Shown here piece by piece: positions 15,917 to 23,143 of a stretch of DNA of 64,000 nt (within the stretch, counting starts at the first letter, position 1; each line of letters begins with the position of its first letter). The translations under genes and the position numbers were made by a program. The notes beneath the pieces were generated by a model, which did no database searches, was not told where the DNA came from, and was given only the letters and a program-made list of their open reading frames with translations. The DNA is from Maribacter sp. Its GTDB lineage: Bacteria > Bacteroidota > Bacteroidia > Flavobacteriales > Flavobacteriaceae. The stretch lies in the NCBI GenBank assembly GCA_020629285.1, contig JAHDDP010000007.1:184304-248303 (forward strand). Reading direction: 5' to 3'.

Positions 15917-16249
15917 TTAAACGGACTGTTTTGCCTGCATTGGTTTTCTGAATTTCAAGGTATATTCCATAAAATCAAATTCTAGTTCTGAAGTTTCTCG
16001 AATATGATAATTCACCATTTTAGACTGTTCAGGTAAAATTTCATTTGTGGACTTCAAATATTCTAAAAGTAACTTATTCGCCTGAGAGAGTTTCGAAATC
16101 CTACTCTTTAAATACGCTTTGGTTTCAAATAATGCTACTGTAGTTGGTTCATATAAATAAGATTCTACCCTAGTTTTAAAATGGTGGATAGTATTTTTAC
16201 AACGTTCCACTTTTCCTAAACAGGTAGATTTATCTTTTATATTCTCCAT
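15917..16249 (-). CDS. Small helical protein, paralogue of 10187-10495
   Basis: About 110 residues, helical, cytosolic. It shares ESYLYEP and the surrounding helix pattern with the protein at 10187-10495. Start taken at ATG 16249 (MENIKDKS); the frame also has ATG 16258 adding MIA. The C-terminus (FRKPMQAKQSV) is basic, unlike its paralogue. No known family. It is transcribed away from the HPF gene, with about 230 bases of AT-rich DNA between the two starts. Confidence 0.68.
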   Translation of the reverse strand: MENIKDKSTCLGKVERCKNTIHHFKTRVESYLYEPTTVALFETKAYLKSRISKLSQANKLLLEYLKSTNEILPEQSKMVNYHIRETSELEFDFMEYTLKFRKPMQAKQSV

Positions 16250-16479
16250 AGCAATCAATATTTAATAAAATTGTAAGAATTTACTTCAAGGTAAGAAAAT
16301 AGGATTATATTTAAACCACGTTTTCGTAAGTTTAACTTTACTTTAAAATAAACACCATTTAGCTAACGTTTTAAAAACAAAAGGGTTAATAAAACTTAAC
16401 CTTTACAACGATTAATATTAAGTTTTTTTTAATTGTAATATATTGTTGAAATGAGTACCTTAAACTAAACTTTTAGCCT

Positions 16480-16782
16480 ATGAATATTAATTTTGAATAC
16501 GATGATGTTAAAGCAAGCAACCGATTAGAGATAATGGCTGCTGAAAAATTAGAGAAATTATTGGATAAATTCGATTTTATCGTTAGATCAGATGTTTTCT
16601 TTAAGAAAGAAAACACCTCTTCTCCAGATTCAGGTATGGTATGTAACATACGTTTAAGTGCACCGGGTCCTCGCCTATTCGCACAATCTTCATCCGATAG
16701 TTTTGAAGCAGCGATTGCTTCTTCTATCGAAGATTTAAAAAGACAATTAGAAAAAAGAAAAGCAAAAATGCAGTCTCATTAG
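16480..16782 (+). CDS. hpf: Ribosome hibernation promoting factor (HPF/RaiA family, short form)
   Basis: A 100-residue single HPF/RaiA domain (PF02482): an N-terminal strand MNINFEYDDVKASNRLE, an EKLEKLLDKF helix, then VRSDVFFKKE, MVCNIRLSAPGPRLFAQSSS and a final helix AIASSIEDLKRQLEKRKAK with the basic tail that contacts 16S rRNA. Short-form proteins bind the decoding centre in stationary phase and drive 100S dimers. The last codons are part of the terminator stem at 16764-16796. Monocistronic, convergent with the secreted-protein gene. Confidence 0.92.
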   Translation: MNINFEYDDVKASNRLEIMAAEKLEKLLDKFDFIVRSDVFFKKENTSSPDSGMVCNIRLSAPGPRLFAQSSSDSFEAAIASSIEDLKRQLEKRKAKMQSH

Positions 16783-16796
16783 ACTGCATTTTTTTT
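16764..16796. terminator. Bidirectional terminator overlapping the end of hpf
   Basis: AAAATGCAGTCT / AGACTGCATTTT with loop CATT. The left arm encodes the last codons of hpf and the loop contains its stop codon. Both strands have a T-run after the stem, so it can serve hpf and the convergent gene 16795-17136. Confidence 0.9.
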
Positions 16797-17136
16797 ATTG
16801 TTCCATCTTATCCTCCGAATCAGTATGGTTCGCAATTACAGATTGCACCCGTTCTGAGAATGGATTCTTTTTCAATTCTTGAATTAAACGCCTTCTTCTT
16901 GCATCAGATATATCAATAGAATCTAAAATTTCTTTCATTCGGTATTGATGTGCCAAACGACTTTGCCGTAAAGCTATTCTTTCAGAAGCAGTTAATACAT
17001 AATCAGTTTCAAACTGATTCAACAGCATACGTTGTTTTACCCTTGCATCTAACTTTAAGGAATCTTGTGCGTGAGCTTTTTGCAAACCCAAAATAAGGCA
17101 TAGCAAAAAACCACAAAAAATGGTTAGTTTTTTCAT
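16795..17136 (-). CDS. Small secreted protein, paralogue of 15473-15799
   Basis: 113 residues with a signal peptide (MKKLTIFCGFLLCLILGLQKAHAQ) and a helical mature domain. The motif LDSIDISDARRRRLIQELKK is shared with the protein at 15473-15799, and both have a preceding ALRQ/ALKQ helix. No known domain. Ends at the bidirectional terminator shared with hpf. Upstream, 17137-17560 contains no gene. Confidence 0.7.
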   Translation of the reverse strand: MKKLTIFCGFLLCLILGLQKAHAQDSLKLDARVKQRMLLNQFETDYVLTASERIALRQSRLAHQYRMKEILDSIDISDARRRRLIQELKKNPFSERVQSVIANHTDSEDKMEQ

Positions 17137-17510
17137 TTTAATAGCTTGTTCTACCCTAAATTTATGACAAAAAAATTATACTTCTCTTGATTCCAAAATA
17201 AAATTGCACTTCATCGAGTAAAAAATGTGCTTTATCCGACAGAACACACTTGTTAGATTTTTAAGGCTTAAAACTACCTGACAATCAATATGTTGAAAAA
17301 ACTTACGCACTTTGTTAGCACCTGTTAAAATTAATAAAATAATGCTTATATCTACATTTTAGCAGTACTACCATCAATTTATAGCTTCAATTTTTAAGAC
17401 CAAATTATTACAGGATTACATTAATAAAATAGATTTATCTATTCGATATTTGTCATCCAAAAAGAAATATTTAAATATTGATTTATAATAGTTGAACATT
17501 TTTAAGAAAT
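17137..17510. other. Intergenic region without recognisable gene
   Basis: About 370 AT-rich bases between divergent genes. I see no open frame of note, no tRNA-like or known RNA fold and no strong hairpin. It must contain the promoter of the minus-strand gene 16795-17136. Confidence 0.6.
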
Positions 17511-17514
17511 GGAA

Positions 17515-17542
17515 TTGTTAAAGTCAATTTTTAATACCTTTG
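17515..17542 (+). promoter_or_regulatory. Bacteroidota-type promoter of the TerC gene
   Basis: TTG (17515-17517), a 17-base spacer and -7 box TACCTTTG (17535-17542). This covers TTG 17540, the longest-frame start, which is therefore not the translation start. Confidence 0.7.
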
Positions 17543-17560
17543 CAACTTCAAAAAAATTCT

Positions 17561-18499
17561 ATGATAGTCTGGATCGCTTTTATTGCATTTGTTCTTATTT
17601 TCCTTGCCTTGGATTTGGGTGTTTTTCATAAGGATGAACATGTTATAAAATCTAAAGAAGCCGGAATCTGGACCGCTATTTTCGTAACTGTGGCTTTTGC
17701 TTTCAGCGGCATAATCTATTGGGTTTTTGATGCTGGGATTGTTGCCAACCCAACGGGACTGACTCCTAATGATGCTGTACTAAAATATATAACAGGGTAT
17801 CTTATTGAACTTTCTCTTAGCGTAGACAACGTTTTTGTTATTGCAGTAATATTTTCTTCTTTTAAGATTCCGCCATTATACCAGCACCGCGTATTATTTT
17901 GGGGAATTTTAGGTGCTATTGTCTTTAGGGCTTTAATGATATTCTTTGGTGTGGCACTTATTACCAAGTTTGAATGGATTATTTATGTATTCGGGGTATT
18001 CTTGCTTTATACCGCATTTAATATGTTAAAGGGTGATGACGATGATTTTGATCCGAAAGACTCTTTTGTATTTAAGCAGATAAAAAAAATATACCCAGTT
18101 ACTACGACTATGCACGGTCATGATTTCTTTGTAAAAAGAATGGGACTTAATGCTGCTACTCCCCTATTTGTAGCCCTTATTGTTATTGAACTTACCGATA
18201 TACTTTTTGCCTTGGATAGCATACCTGCAATTCTAGCCATTACCGCAAATCCTTTTATCGTATTTACCTCTAATATATTGGCTATTTTAGGATTGCGTTC
18301 TATGTACTTTTTAATTTCAAGAATGCTAGAGAAATTTAAGTATATCAACTACAGTTTGGTAGTCATTCTCGCTTTTGTAGGGTTGAAGATGTTGTTCTCC
18401 CATTATATACATTTACCTGAATGGGTTTCATTGACCGTAATCTCAGTTTCATTAGTTGCAGGTATACTAGCCTCTGTACTAATTAAGGATAAAGAATAG
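17561..18499 (+). CDS. TerC/Alx family integral membrane protein
   Basis: About 312 residues with seven to nine hydrophobic helices and the TerC signature: acidic membrane residues in LDLGVFHKDEHV near the N-terminus, ELSLSVDNVFVIAVIFSSF and the repeat VIELTDILFALDSIPAILAIT. These aspartates line the metal path. Relatives (Alx, MeeY, MeeF) export Mn2+ or help metallate secreted proteins; tellurite resistance is the historical name. Start set at ATG 17561 because the -7 box covers the earlier TTG. Monocistronic. Confidence 0.92.
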   Translation: MIVWIAFIAFVLIFLALDLGVFHKDEHVIKSKEAGIWTAIFVTVAFAFSGIIYWVFDAGIVANPTGLTPNDAVLKYITGYLIELSLSVDNVFVIAVIFSSFKIPPLYQHRVLFWGILGAIVFRALMIFFGVALITKFEWIIYVFGVFLLYTAFNMLKGDDDDFDPKDSFVFKQIKKIYPVTTTMHGHDFFVKRMGLNAATPLFVALIVIELTDILFALDSIPAILAITANPFIVFTSNILAILGLRSMYFLISRMLEKFKYINYSLVVILAFVGLKMLFSHYIHLPEWVSLTVISVSLVAGILASVLIKDKE

Positions 18500-18522
18500 A
18501 TTTCCATAAGAACTCACAAATA

Positions 18523-18777
18523 TTACTTCTCCGCTAGCTTGTCATCTATTATAGCCATGGCATCATTTACTGTTTGCATTTTTTCCATGTCTTCATTTTC
18601 TAGCCGGATGTCGAAAGCATCTTCTACATCAAGCACAATGTCAACAATATTTGCAGAGTTGATGTTTAAATCGTTCATGAAGTGACTTTCCTGTTCAATG
18701 TCAGTAATCGCTACGTCTTCGGGAAGATAAATTTTAATAATCTCTTTCAGTTTTTGGTATTTTTCTTCTTTAAGCAT
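18523..18777 (-). CDS. Acyl carrier protein of the polyketide operon
   Basis: A four-helix acyl carrier protein of about 84 residues (LKEEKYQKLKEIIKIYLPED, DIEQESHFMNDLNINSANIVDIVLDVEDAF, EDMEKMQTVNDAMAIID). The 4'-phosphopantetheine serine is Ser45 of the longest frame, but the usual DSL reads NSA, while the following helix (D50-D57) keeps the acidic face that partners recognise. It is last in the seven-gene operon, 47 bases after the ketosynthase. Start taken at ATG 18777 (MLKEEK); ATG 18789 is an alternative. It would carry the growing acyl chain for the ketosynthase, dehydratase and reductase of this operon. It is unlikely to be the housekeeping AcpP, which normally keeps DSL. Confidence 0.88.
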   Translation of the reverse strand: MLKEEKYQKLKEIIKIYLPEDVAITDIEQESHFMNDLNINSANIVDIVLDVEDAFDIRLENEDMEKMQTVNDAMAIIDDKLAEK

Positions 18778-18823
18778 ATATAAGTTCAATTAAAAATACT
18801 ATTTGGTATAATTATGGTTTTTA

Positions 18824-20101
18824 TTATTCTTTGGTAAATGCCTTAAATATAACACATGCATTTACATCTCCGAATCCGAAACTAGCTTTTGCGATTACTT
18901 TAGAGGCATGCTTTTTTGTTTTCCGTGGTATGCAAGAATCCGATATCAGCTTTGAAATCTCCGGATGAATATCTTCACAATTTACATTCTTAAAAACTAC
19001 TTGCTCTTTAAACTGTAATATGGAAGCAACACTTTCAATACTACCAGCTGCAGCCAAACAATGACCCACCGAACCTTTAAATGAATTGATGTACGGAAAA
19101 TCTTCATGTGCTCTGCCTAACGCTTTACTCCAATTTTCTATTTCTAGTCCGTCTTTAGATGTTGCGGTCAAATGACCGTTAATAACATCTATATCTGAAG
19201 ATTTAATACCCGCATTGGTCACCGCGTTTCTAATGCAACGTTGCACCGCCATACTATTTGGTGCGGTCATGGACCCTTGCCCAATTTGTCCGCCACTATT
19301 GATTTCTCCTCCCAATACTTCTGCATATATATGGGCACCGCGCTTTTCTGCGCTTTCCAAGGACTCTAATACCAGTGCTCCTGCTCCACTACCAGGTATG
19401 AATCCACCAGCTGTGGCACTCATAGGTCTACTTGCCTTGGTTGGATTGTCGTTATATCCGCGAGGTAAAATTCGCATAGCATCAAAACCACCCCATACAT
19501 ACGGTCCACTATCACTACAACTACCTGTCAAGATAATTTCGGCTTTCCCTTGACTAATTCGGTCATAAGCCATTAGTATACCCTCGGTACCCGTGGTACA
19601 TGCTGCGGAGTTCGTGGTAACTTGATTTCCGCAACCTAACAAACCACCTAAATAGGCACTTATACCACTTGCCATGGTCTGTATTACCGAAGTACTGCCT
19701 AGTCTTCGCACATTGCCCTCATCAATTAAATGAATGGCTTCCCTAAATTTATCGACGCCTAAAATGCCTGTACCAAAAATGATTCCGCGGTCCCAACTTG
19801 GCTCATCTGTTGTATTTTTCTCTAAACCGGCATCTTTCCAAGCATCCATTCCAGCGATTACACCATACACGATTCCCGTTGCATTCAGCCCTCTGCGCTC
19901 TAAAGGCGTAAAGTAATTATCTATAAGCTTATCTTTTACCAAAGGTTCTCCCGCTACTTGACAACCAAAACCAAGCTTCTCTAAATTTGGTTGATGCCGT
20001 AATCCGCTTTTACCATCTAGCAAAGCATTTGTAAAATCAGTAAGTCCCACAGCGTTTGGCGCACATACGCCCAACCCCGTAATTACAACGCGTCTATTCA
20101 T
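18824..20101 (-). CDS. Beta-ketoacyl-ACP synthase (KAS II / FabF-like)
   Basis: A 425-residue thiolase-fold ketosynthase with an intact Cys-His-His triad: Cys168 in NSAACTTG, His310 in NGHLTATS and His347 in SVGHCLAAAG. The N-terminus RRVVITGLGVCAPNAVG and the glycine-rich GGFIPGSGAGALVLE are typical of KAS II. The first His motif reads NGHLTAT instead of NAHGTST, which separates it from housekeeping FabF and fits a secondary-metabolite branch. It condenses malonyl-ACP with an acyl chain. It overlaps the upstream dehydratase gene by 8 bases and is followed by the ACP. Chain-length factor (KSbeta) is absent, so it would work as a homodimer. Confidence 0.93.
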   Translation of the reverse strand: MNRRVVITGLGVCAPNAVGLTDFTNALLDGKSGLRHQPNLEKLGFGCQVAGEPLVKDKLIDNYFTPLERRGLNATGIVYGVIAGMDAWKDAGLEKNTTDEPSWDRGIIFGTGILGVDKFREAIHLIDEGNVRRLGSTSVIQTMASGISAYLGGLLGCGNQVTTNSAACTTGTEGILMAYDRISQGKAEIILTGSCSDSGPYVWGGFDAMRILPRGYNDNPTKASRPMSATAGGFIPGSGAGALVLESLESAEKRGAHIYAEVLGGEINSGGQIGQGSMTAPNSMAVQRCIRNAVTNAGIKSSDIDVINGHLTATSKDGLEIENWSKALGRAHEDFPYINSFKGSVGHCLAAAGSIESVASILQFKEQVVFKNVNCEDIHPEISKLISDSCIPRKTKKHASKVIAKASFGFGDVNACVIFKAFTKE

Positions 20102-20543
20102 TTGCTATACCTATCATGCCCGCTAAAACTCCTTTACAGACCAGTTTATCGTCTTCATTATACATTTTTACTTCACATTTTATTTTCTGAAATCTAAAGT
20201 AGACTAACTCCGAAACCACCCTAACACGTTCACCAGGAAAAACGGGTTGCAAAAATTCCATTTGTGAGCTGCTCATACCTATCGCCATATTCCCTATCTC
20301 AGACTTTTTCCCTAATAGATATATACCCAAACATACCAAACCGATTTGTGCACAACATTCAGTCAAAATCACTCCCGGTGTAACAGGATTGTTTTTGAAA
20401 TGACCTTTATAAAAATCTGCATCGGGCGAAAACCTATAAGTACCCTCAGCACCTTTATCATCTACATGCAAAATCTCATTTACAAAAAGAAATGGTTCCG
20501 TGTAGGGCAAACTATTCAATATCCAATTATAAGATTCTTTCAT
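20094..20543 (-). CDS. FabZ-like 3-hydroxyacyl-ACP dehydratase (hotdog fold)
   Basis: 149 residues with the FabZ active-site arrangement: His48 in FYKGHFKNNPVTPG and Glu62 in ILTECCAQ, spaced as in FabZ/FabA enzymes. The N-terminal SLPYTEPFLFVNEI matches the family's PHRYPFLLVD strand. It removes water from 3-hydroxyacyl-ACP to give the trans-2-enoyl product. Start ATG 20543 lies 12 bases after the reductase stop; its end overlaps the ketosynthase start, so it is translationally coupled within the operon. Confidence 0.9.
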   Translation of the reverse strand: MKESYNWILNSLPYTEPFLFVNEILHVDDKGAEGTYRFSPDADFYKGHFKNNPVTPGVILTECCAQIGLVCLGIYLLGKKSEIGNMAIGMSSSQMEFLQPVFPGERVRVVSELVYFRFQKIKCEVKMYNEDDKLVCKGVLAGMIGIANE

Positions 20544-20555
20544 CAGCTATATAAA

Positions 20556-21338
20556 TTACATCAAACTTTCGCCGCCATCAACTTTTATGACGGTTCCCGT
20601 AATCCATTTTGCTTCATCCATAGTTAACAAATACACTGCATTTGCAACGTCTTCGGGCATAGTCAGTCTGTTCTGCGGATTTCTTTTTAATGCATTTTCT
20701 TTTATTCTCTCGTACCCGGGAATCATAGATAAAGACTTTGTCATAGTAATACCTGCTTGTATGCAATTTGCCTTTATACCCATTGGCGCAAACTCCAAAG
20801 CAATACTTCTGGTCAACGCCTCCAATGCTACTTTAGCCACTGAAACTGCACTGTAATTTGGTAATGCTTTTGTATTCCCCTCACTTGTAAATGATATAAT
20901 TCGAGCATCATCAGCAAACAAATCAGCCATAGTCAGTGCTTTGGTCCAATCGTACAAGCTCAACGCCATAGCATCAAAAGTGATTCTAAAATCGGTATCG
21001 ACCAAAGTTGGTCTATTTTCAGAATACATGGGCTTCAACGTTCCTTTTGCAATACTATGAATCATCACTTTTATCTGATGTCCTTCTGGTAACTGTTGCT
21101 GTATATCTGAAATGATACCTGCCCGTTTATCAGCATTCAATACATCTACGTTCATTGCAATCAACTCATTTCCGTAAGAGCGAATTTCATTGAAATCTTT
21201 TTCTATCTCATCCATTGCCGCACGGCGATCACGATGCATGATTATAATATGATAGCCATGACTCGCCAATTTCTTTGCCGTAGCTAGACCAAGTCCACTA
21301 CTTCCTCCTAATATTAAAGCCCAATAGGTATTTTTCAT
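20556..21338 (-). CDS. FabL/FabI-like enoyl-ACP reductase (SDR superfamily)
   Basis: A Rossmann SDR with cofactor motif GGSSGLG near the N-terminus and IHSIAKG, the counterpart of VHSIA in enoyl reductases. The catalytic pair is spaced Tyr-x6-Lys (PNYSAVSVAK), as in FabI/FabL, not Tyr-x3-Lys as in ketoreductases; the following ALEALTRSIALEFAP is close to FabL of Bacillus. It ends KVDGGESLM. It should reduce enoyl-ACP with NAD(P)H, but SDR specificity is hard to predict. Start taken at ATG 21338 (MKNTYWALIL); ATG 21362 would overlap the type III synthase by 7 bases. No ketoreductase is encoded in the operon, so that step would come from housekeeping FabG or from this enzyme. Confidence 0.87.
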   Translation of the reverse strand: MKNTYWALILGGSSGLGLATAKKLASHGYHIIIMHRDRRAAMDEIEKDFNEIRSYGNELIAMNVDVLNADKRAGIISDIQQQLPEGHQIKVMIHSIAKGTLKPMYSENRPTLVDTDFRITFDAMALSLYDWTKALTMADLFADDARIISFTSEGNTKALPNYSAVSVAKVALEALTRSIALEFAPMGIKANCIQAGITMTKSLSMIPGYERIKENALKRNPQNRLTMPEDVANAVYLLTMDEAKWITGTVIKVDGGESLM

Positions 21339-21355
21339 AATTGTTATTTGATTAT

Positions 21356-22411
21356 CTACCATTCTATCAATACCCGTTGTGCCGAAAAACCGGGACCAAA
21401 ACTCAATATCAAACCTTGCTCACCTGCAGCTATATCTTTTTCTAAAAACCGCTCTAAGACGTATAAAACAGTAGCACTGCTCATATTACCATAAAGACGT
21501 AATACCTCTCGGGTATCATCAATATTTTTACCTAGAGCACCAAATAGCGATTCTACCGTTTGTACTATTTTCTTTCCTCCGGGATGAAAAATTAAATGGT
21601 CCACATTTTTGATGTCACTTCCATACTTTTCCAAAAACGGATGCACAATATCCCCAAAGTGATTAGAAATTGTTTCTGGTACCGCCGGATCAAGAATCAT
21701 TTTTAAACCAAGATTGGTTAAATCAAACCCCATCATTTGTGTAGCATCCTTAAAATGATACATTTCTTCTCCTATTATCTTGGGACCTACAGCATCTTCT
21801 TCAGATGACAACAACACGCAGGCTGCACCATCACCAAAAATAGCGGCACTTACCATATTTGCCATTGAATAGTCTTGTAACTGAAATGTTGCTGTGGGAC
21901 TCTCAACAGAGACCAATGCAATACGCTTACCTGGATTTGATTTTAAGAAGTTATGGGCATAAATAAGTCCTGATACTCCAGCTGCGCAACCCATCTCTGT
22001 TACAGGAAGCCTTACCACATCTTGCCGCATTCCCAATTCGTTTATTAAATAGGCATCTAAGGACGGAATCATAATACCCGTACAACTTACCGTAATTATA
22101 TAATCAATGGAAGAAGCATCCCAATCACTTTTCTTTAATGCGTTTCTGAGTAAATTAGCACCCATGCGCTTAGCTTCCTTACTGTAAATTTTGTTTTTAT
22201 CTTCAAAGGAAGTCGTTATGAATACGTCTTCAGGTGGCATAATAGAATAGCGCTTATCTACAGCAGCACCCTCAAAAATCTTTACGACTTTTCTAGAGAA
22301 ACGCTCCTCTTGTCCGCTTAGCCAGAATTCTACAAGTGGTATAATATCCTTGGTATCTCTAGAATACGGTGGCAGTTCTTTGGTAACACTAACAATTCTT
22401 GTATGATTCAT
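21356..22411 (-). CDS. Type III polyketide synthase (chalcone synthase-like)
   Basis: A 351-residue homodimer-type synthase with the full Cys-His-Asn triad: Cys142 in TEMGCAAG, His276 in IFHPGGKK and Asn309 in LYGNMSSAT, and the closing loop LSFGPGFSAQ (GFGPG equivalent SFGPG). These enzymes extend acyl-CoA or acyl-ACP starters with malonyl-CoA without an ACP and cyclise the chain to pyrones, resorcinols or phloroglucinols. It sits between a methyltransferase and a complete set of fatty-acid-type enzymes, so its starter is probably a custom acyl chain built on the operon's ACP. Similar flavobacterial clusters are flagged as type III PKS loci; I know of no established product for this gene order. 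Confidence 0.94.
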   Translation of the reverse strand: MNHTRIVSVTKELPPYSRDTKDIIPLVEFWLSGQEERFSRKVVKIFEGAAVDKRYSIMPPEDVFITTSFEDKNKIYSKEAKRMGANLLRNALKKSDWDASSIDYIITVSCTGIMIPSLDAYLINELGMRQDVVRLPVTEMGCAAGVSGLIYAHNFLKSNPGKRIALVSVESPTATFQLQDYSMANMVSAAIFGDGAACVLLSSEEDAVGPKIIGEEMYHFKDATQMMGFDLTNLGLKMILDPAVPETISNHFGDIVHPFLEKYGSDIKNVDHLIFHPGGKKIVQTVESLFGALGKNIDDTREVLRLYGNMSSATVLYVLERFLEKDIAAGEQGLILSFGPGFSAQRVLIEW

Positions 22412-22435
22412 AGTTATTCTTAATCTTCAATCTAC

Positions 22436-23143
22436 CTATTTCTTTTTTAAAATCCATACATATCTAAAAGCCCATTTCCATTTAATGATATGAGATGCAT
22501 TGGTAACCTGGGTAGCAAAATGCTGTAATTCTTCTTTTTTAAATGCCCTACGGATGGATAACAGTCCGTCTTTCTTTGCAATTTTCGTTTTAATGAAAAA
22601 GAAACTGAATGCTTTAAATAAATAATAGGCAACGGGACTACGTTCCAAATCATTTATGACCACCCCTAGTTTTGCGATTACCACAAACCGATTCACAAAC
22701 TTAATTACGCCTTCATCCGAAAAATGATGCAAGGTCAAAGTCGTCATTACCACATCAACATCCCATCTAGAAAAATCAGCACTTAAGATGTCGGTATTCA
22801 AGTAACTAATTTCAGGGTAATCAGCCGAATATTGCTTTGCTAATTGTAAACCCTGTTCATTAAAATCTACACCAATCAACTTAAGGGTTACATTCCGCTT
22901 TCTTGCTTTTATAGCTAGCTTTCTAAGCATAGTTCCTTCCGCACAACCCATGTCTAAAATCGTATACGATTCTTTACCTTTCTTTTCAAGTAACTCAAAT
23001 ACAGCATCTAAGGTAATATTATAGCCCCCAAGCAACTTATTTACCCTATTAATGTCTTGTAGTATCGTTTTCAACTCATCAGTGGTACCTGAAAAGGTAT
23101 CCATAATCTCCACTTCACTACTTCTTTGTGTAAAATCTACCAT
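22436..23143 (-). CDS. Class I SAM-dependent methyltransferase
   Basis: 235 residues with Rossmann motif I TILDMGCAEG (61-70), an acidic residue at the end of strand 2 (LIGVDFNEQG), post-motif DVVMTTLTLHHFSD and ENR/NDL-type later motifs (VVINDLERSP). This fits methyltransferase families acting on small molecules (type 11/25). The C-terminus is basic and aromatic (KWKWAFRYVWILKKK), possibly a membrane or lipid contact. The ATG overlaps the stop of the FAD oxidoreductase by one base (TAATG). It probably O- or C-methylates the product of the type III synthase downstream. Confidence 0.88.
   Translation of the reverse strand: MVDFTQRSSEVEIMDTFSGTTDELKTILQDINRVNKLLGGYNITLDAVFELLEKKGKESYTILDMGCAEGTMLRKLAIKARKRNVTLKLIGVDFNEQGLQLAKQYSADYPEISYLNTDILSADFSRWDVDVVMTTLTLHHFSDEGVIKFVNRFVVIAKLGVVINDLERSPVAYYLFKAFSFFFIKTKIAKKDGLLSIRRAFKKEELQHFATQVTNASHIIKWKWAFRYVWILKKK

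Noticed and set aside
19215-19553. 112-codon frame antisense to the ketosynthase
   Set aside because: It lies wholly inside a well-supported gene with intact catalytic motifs; a shadow frame.
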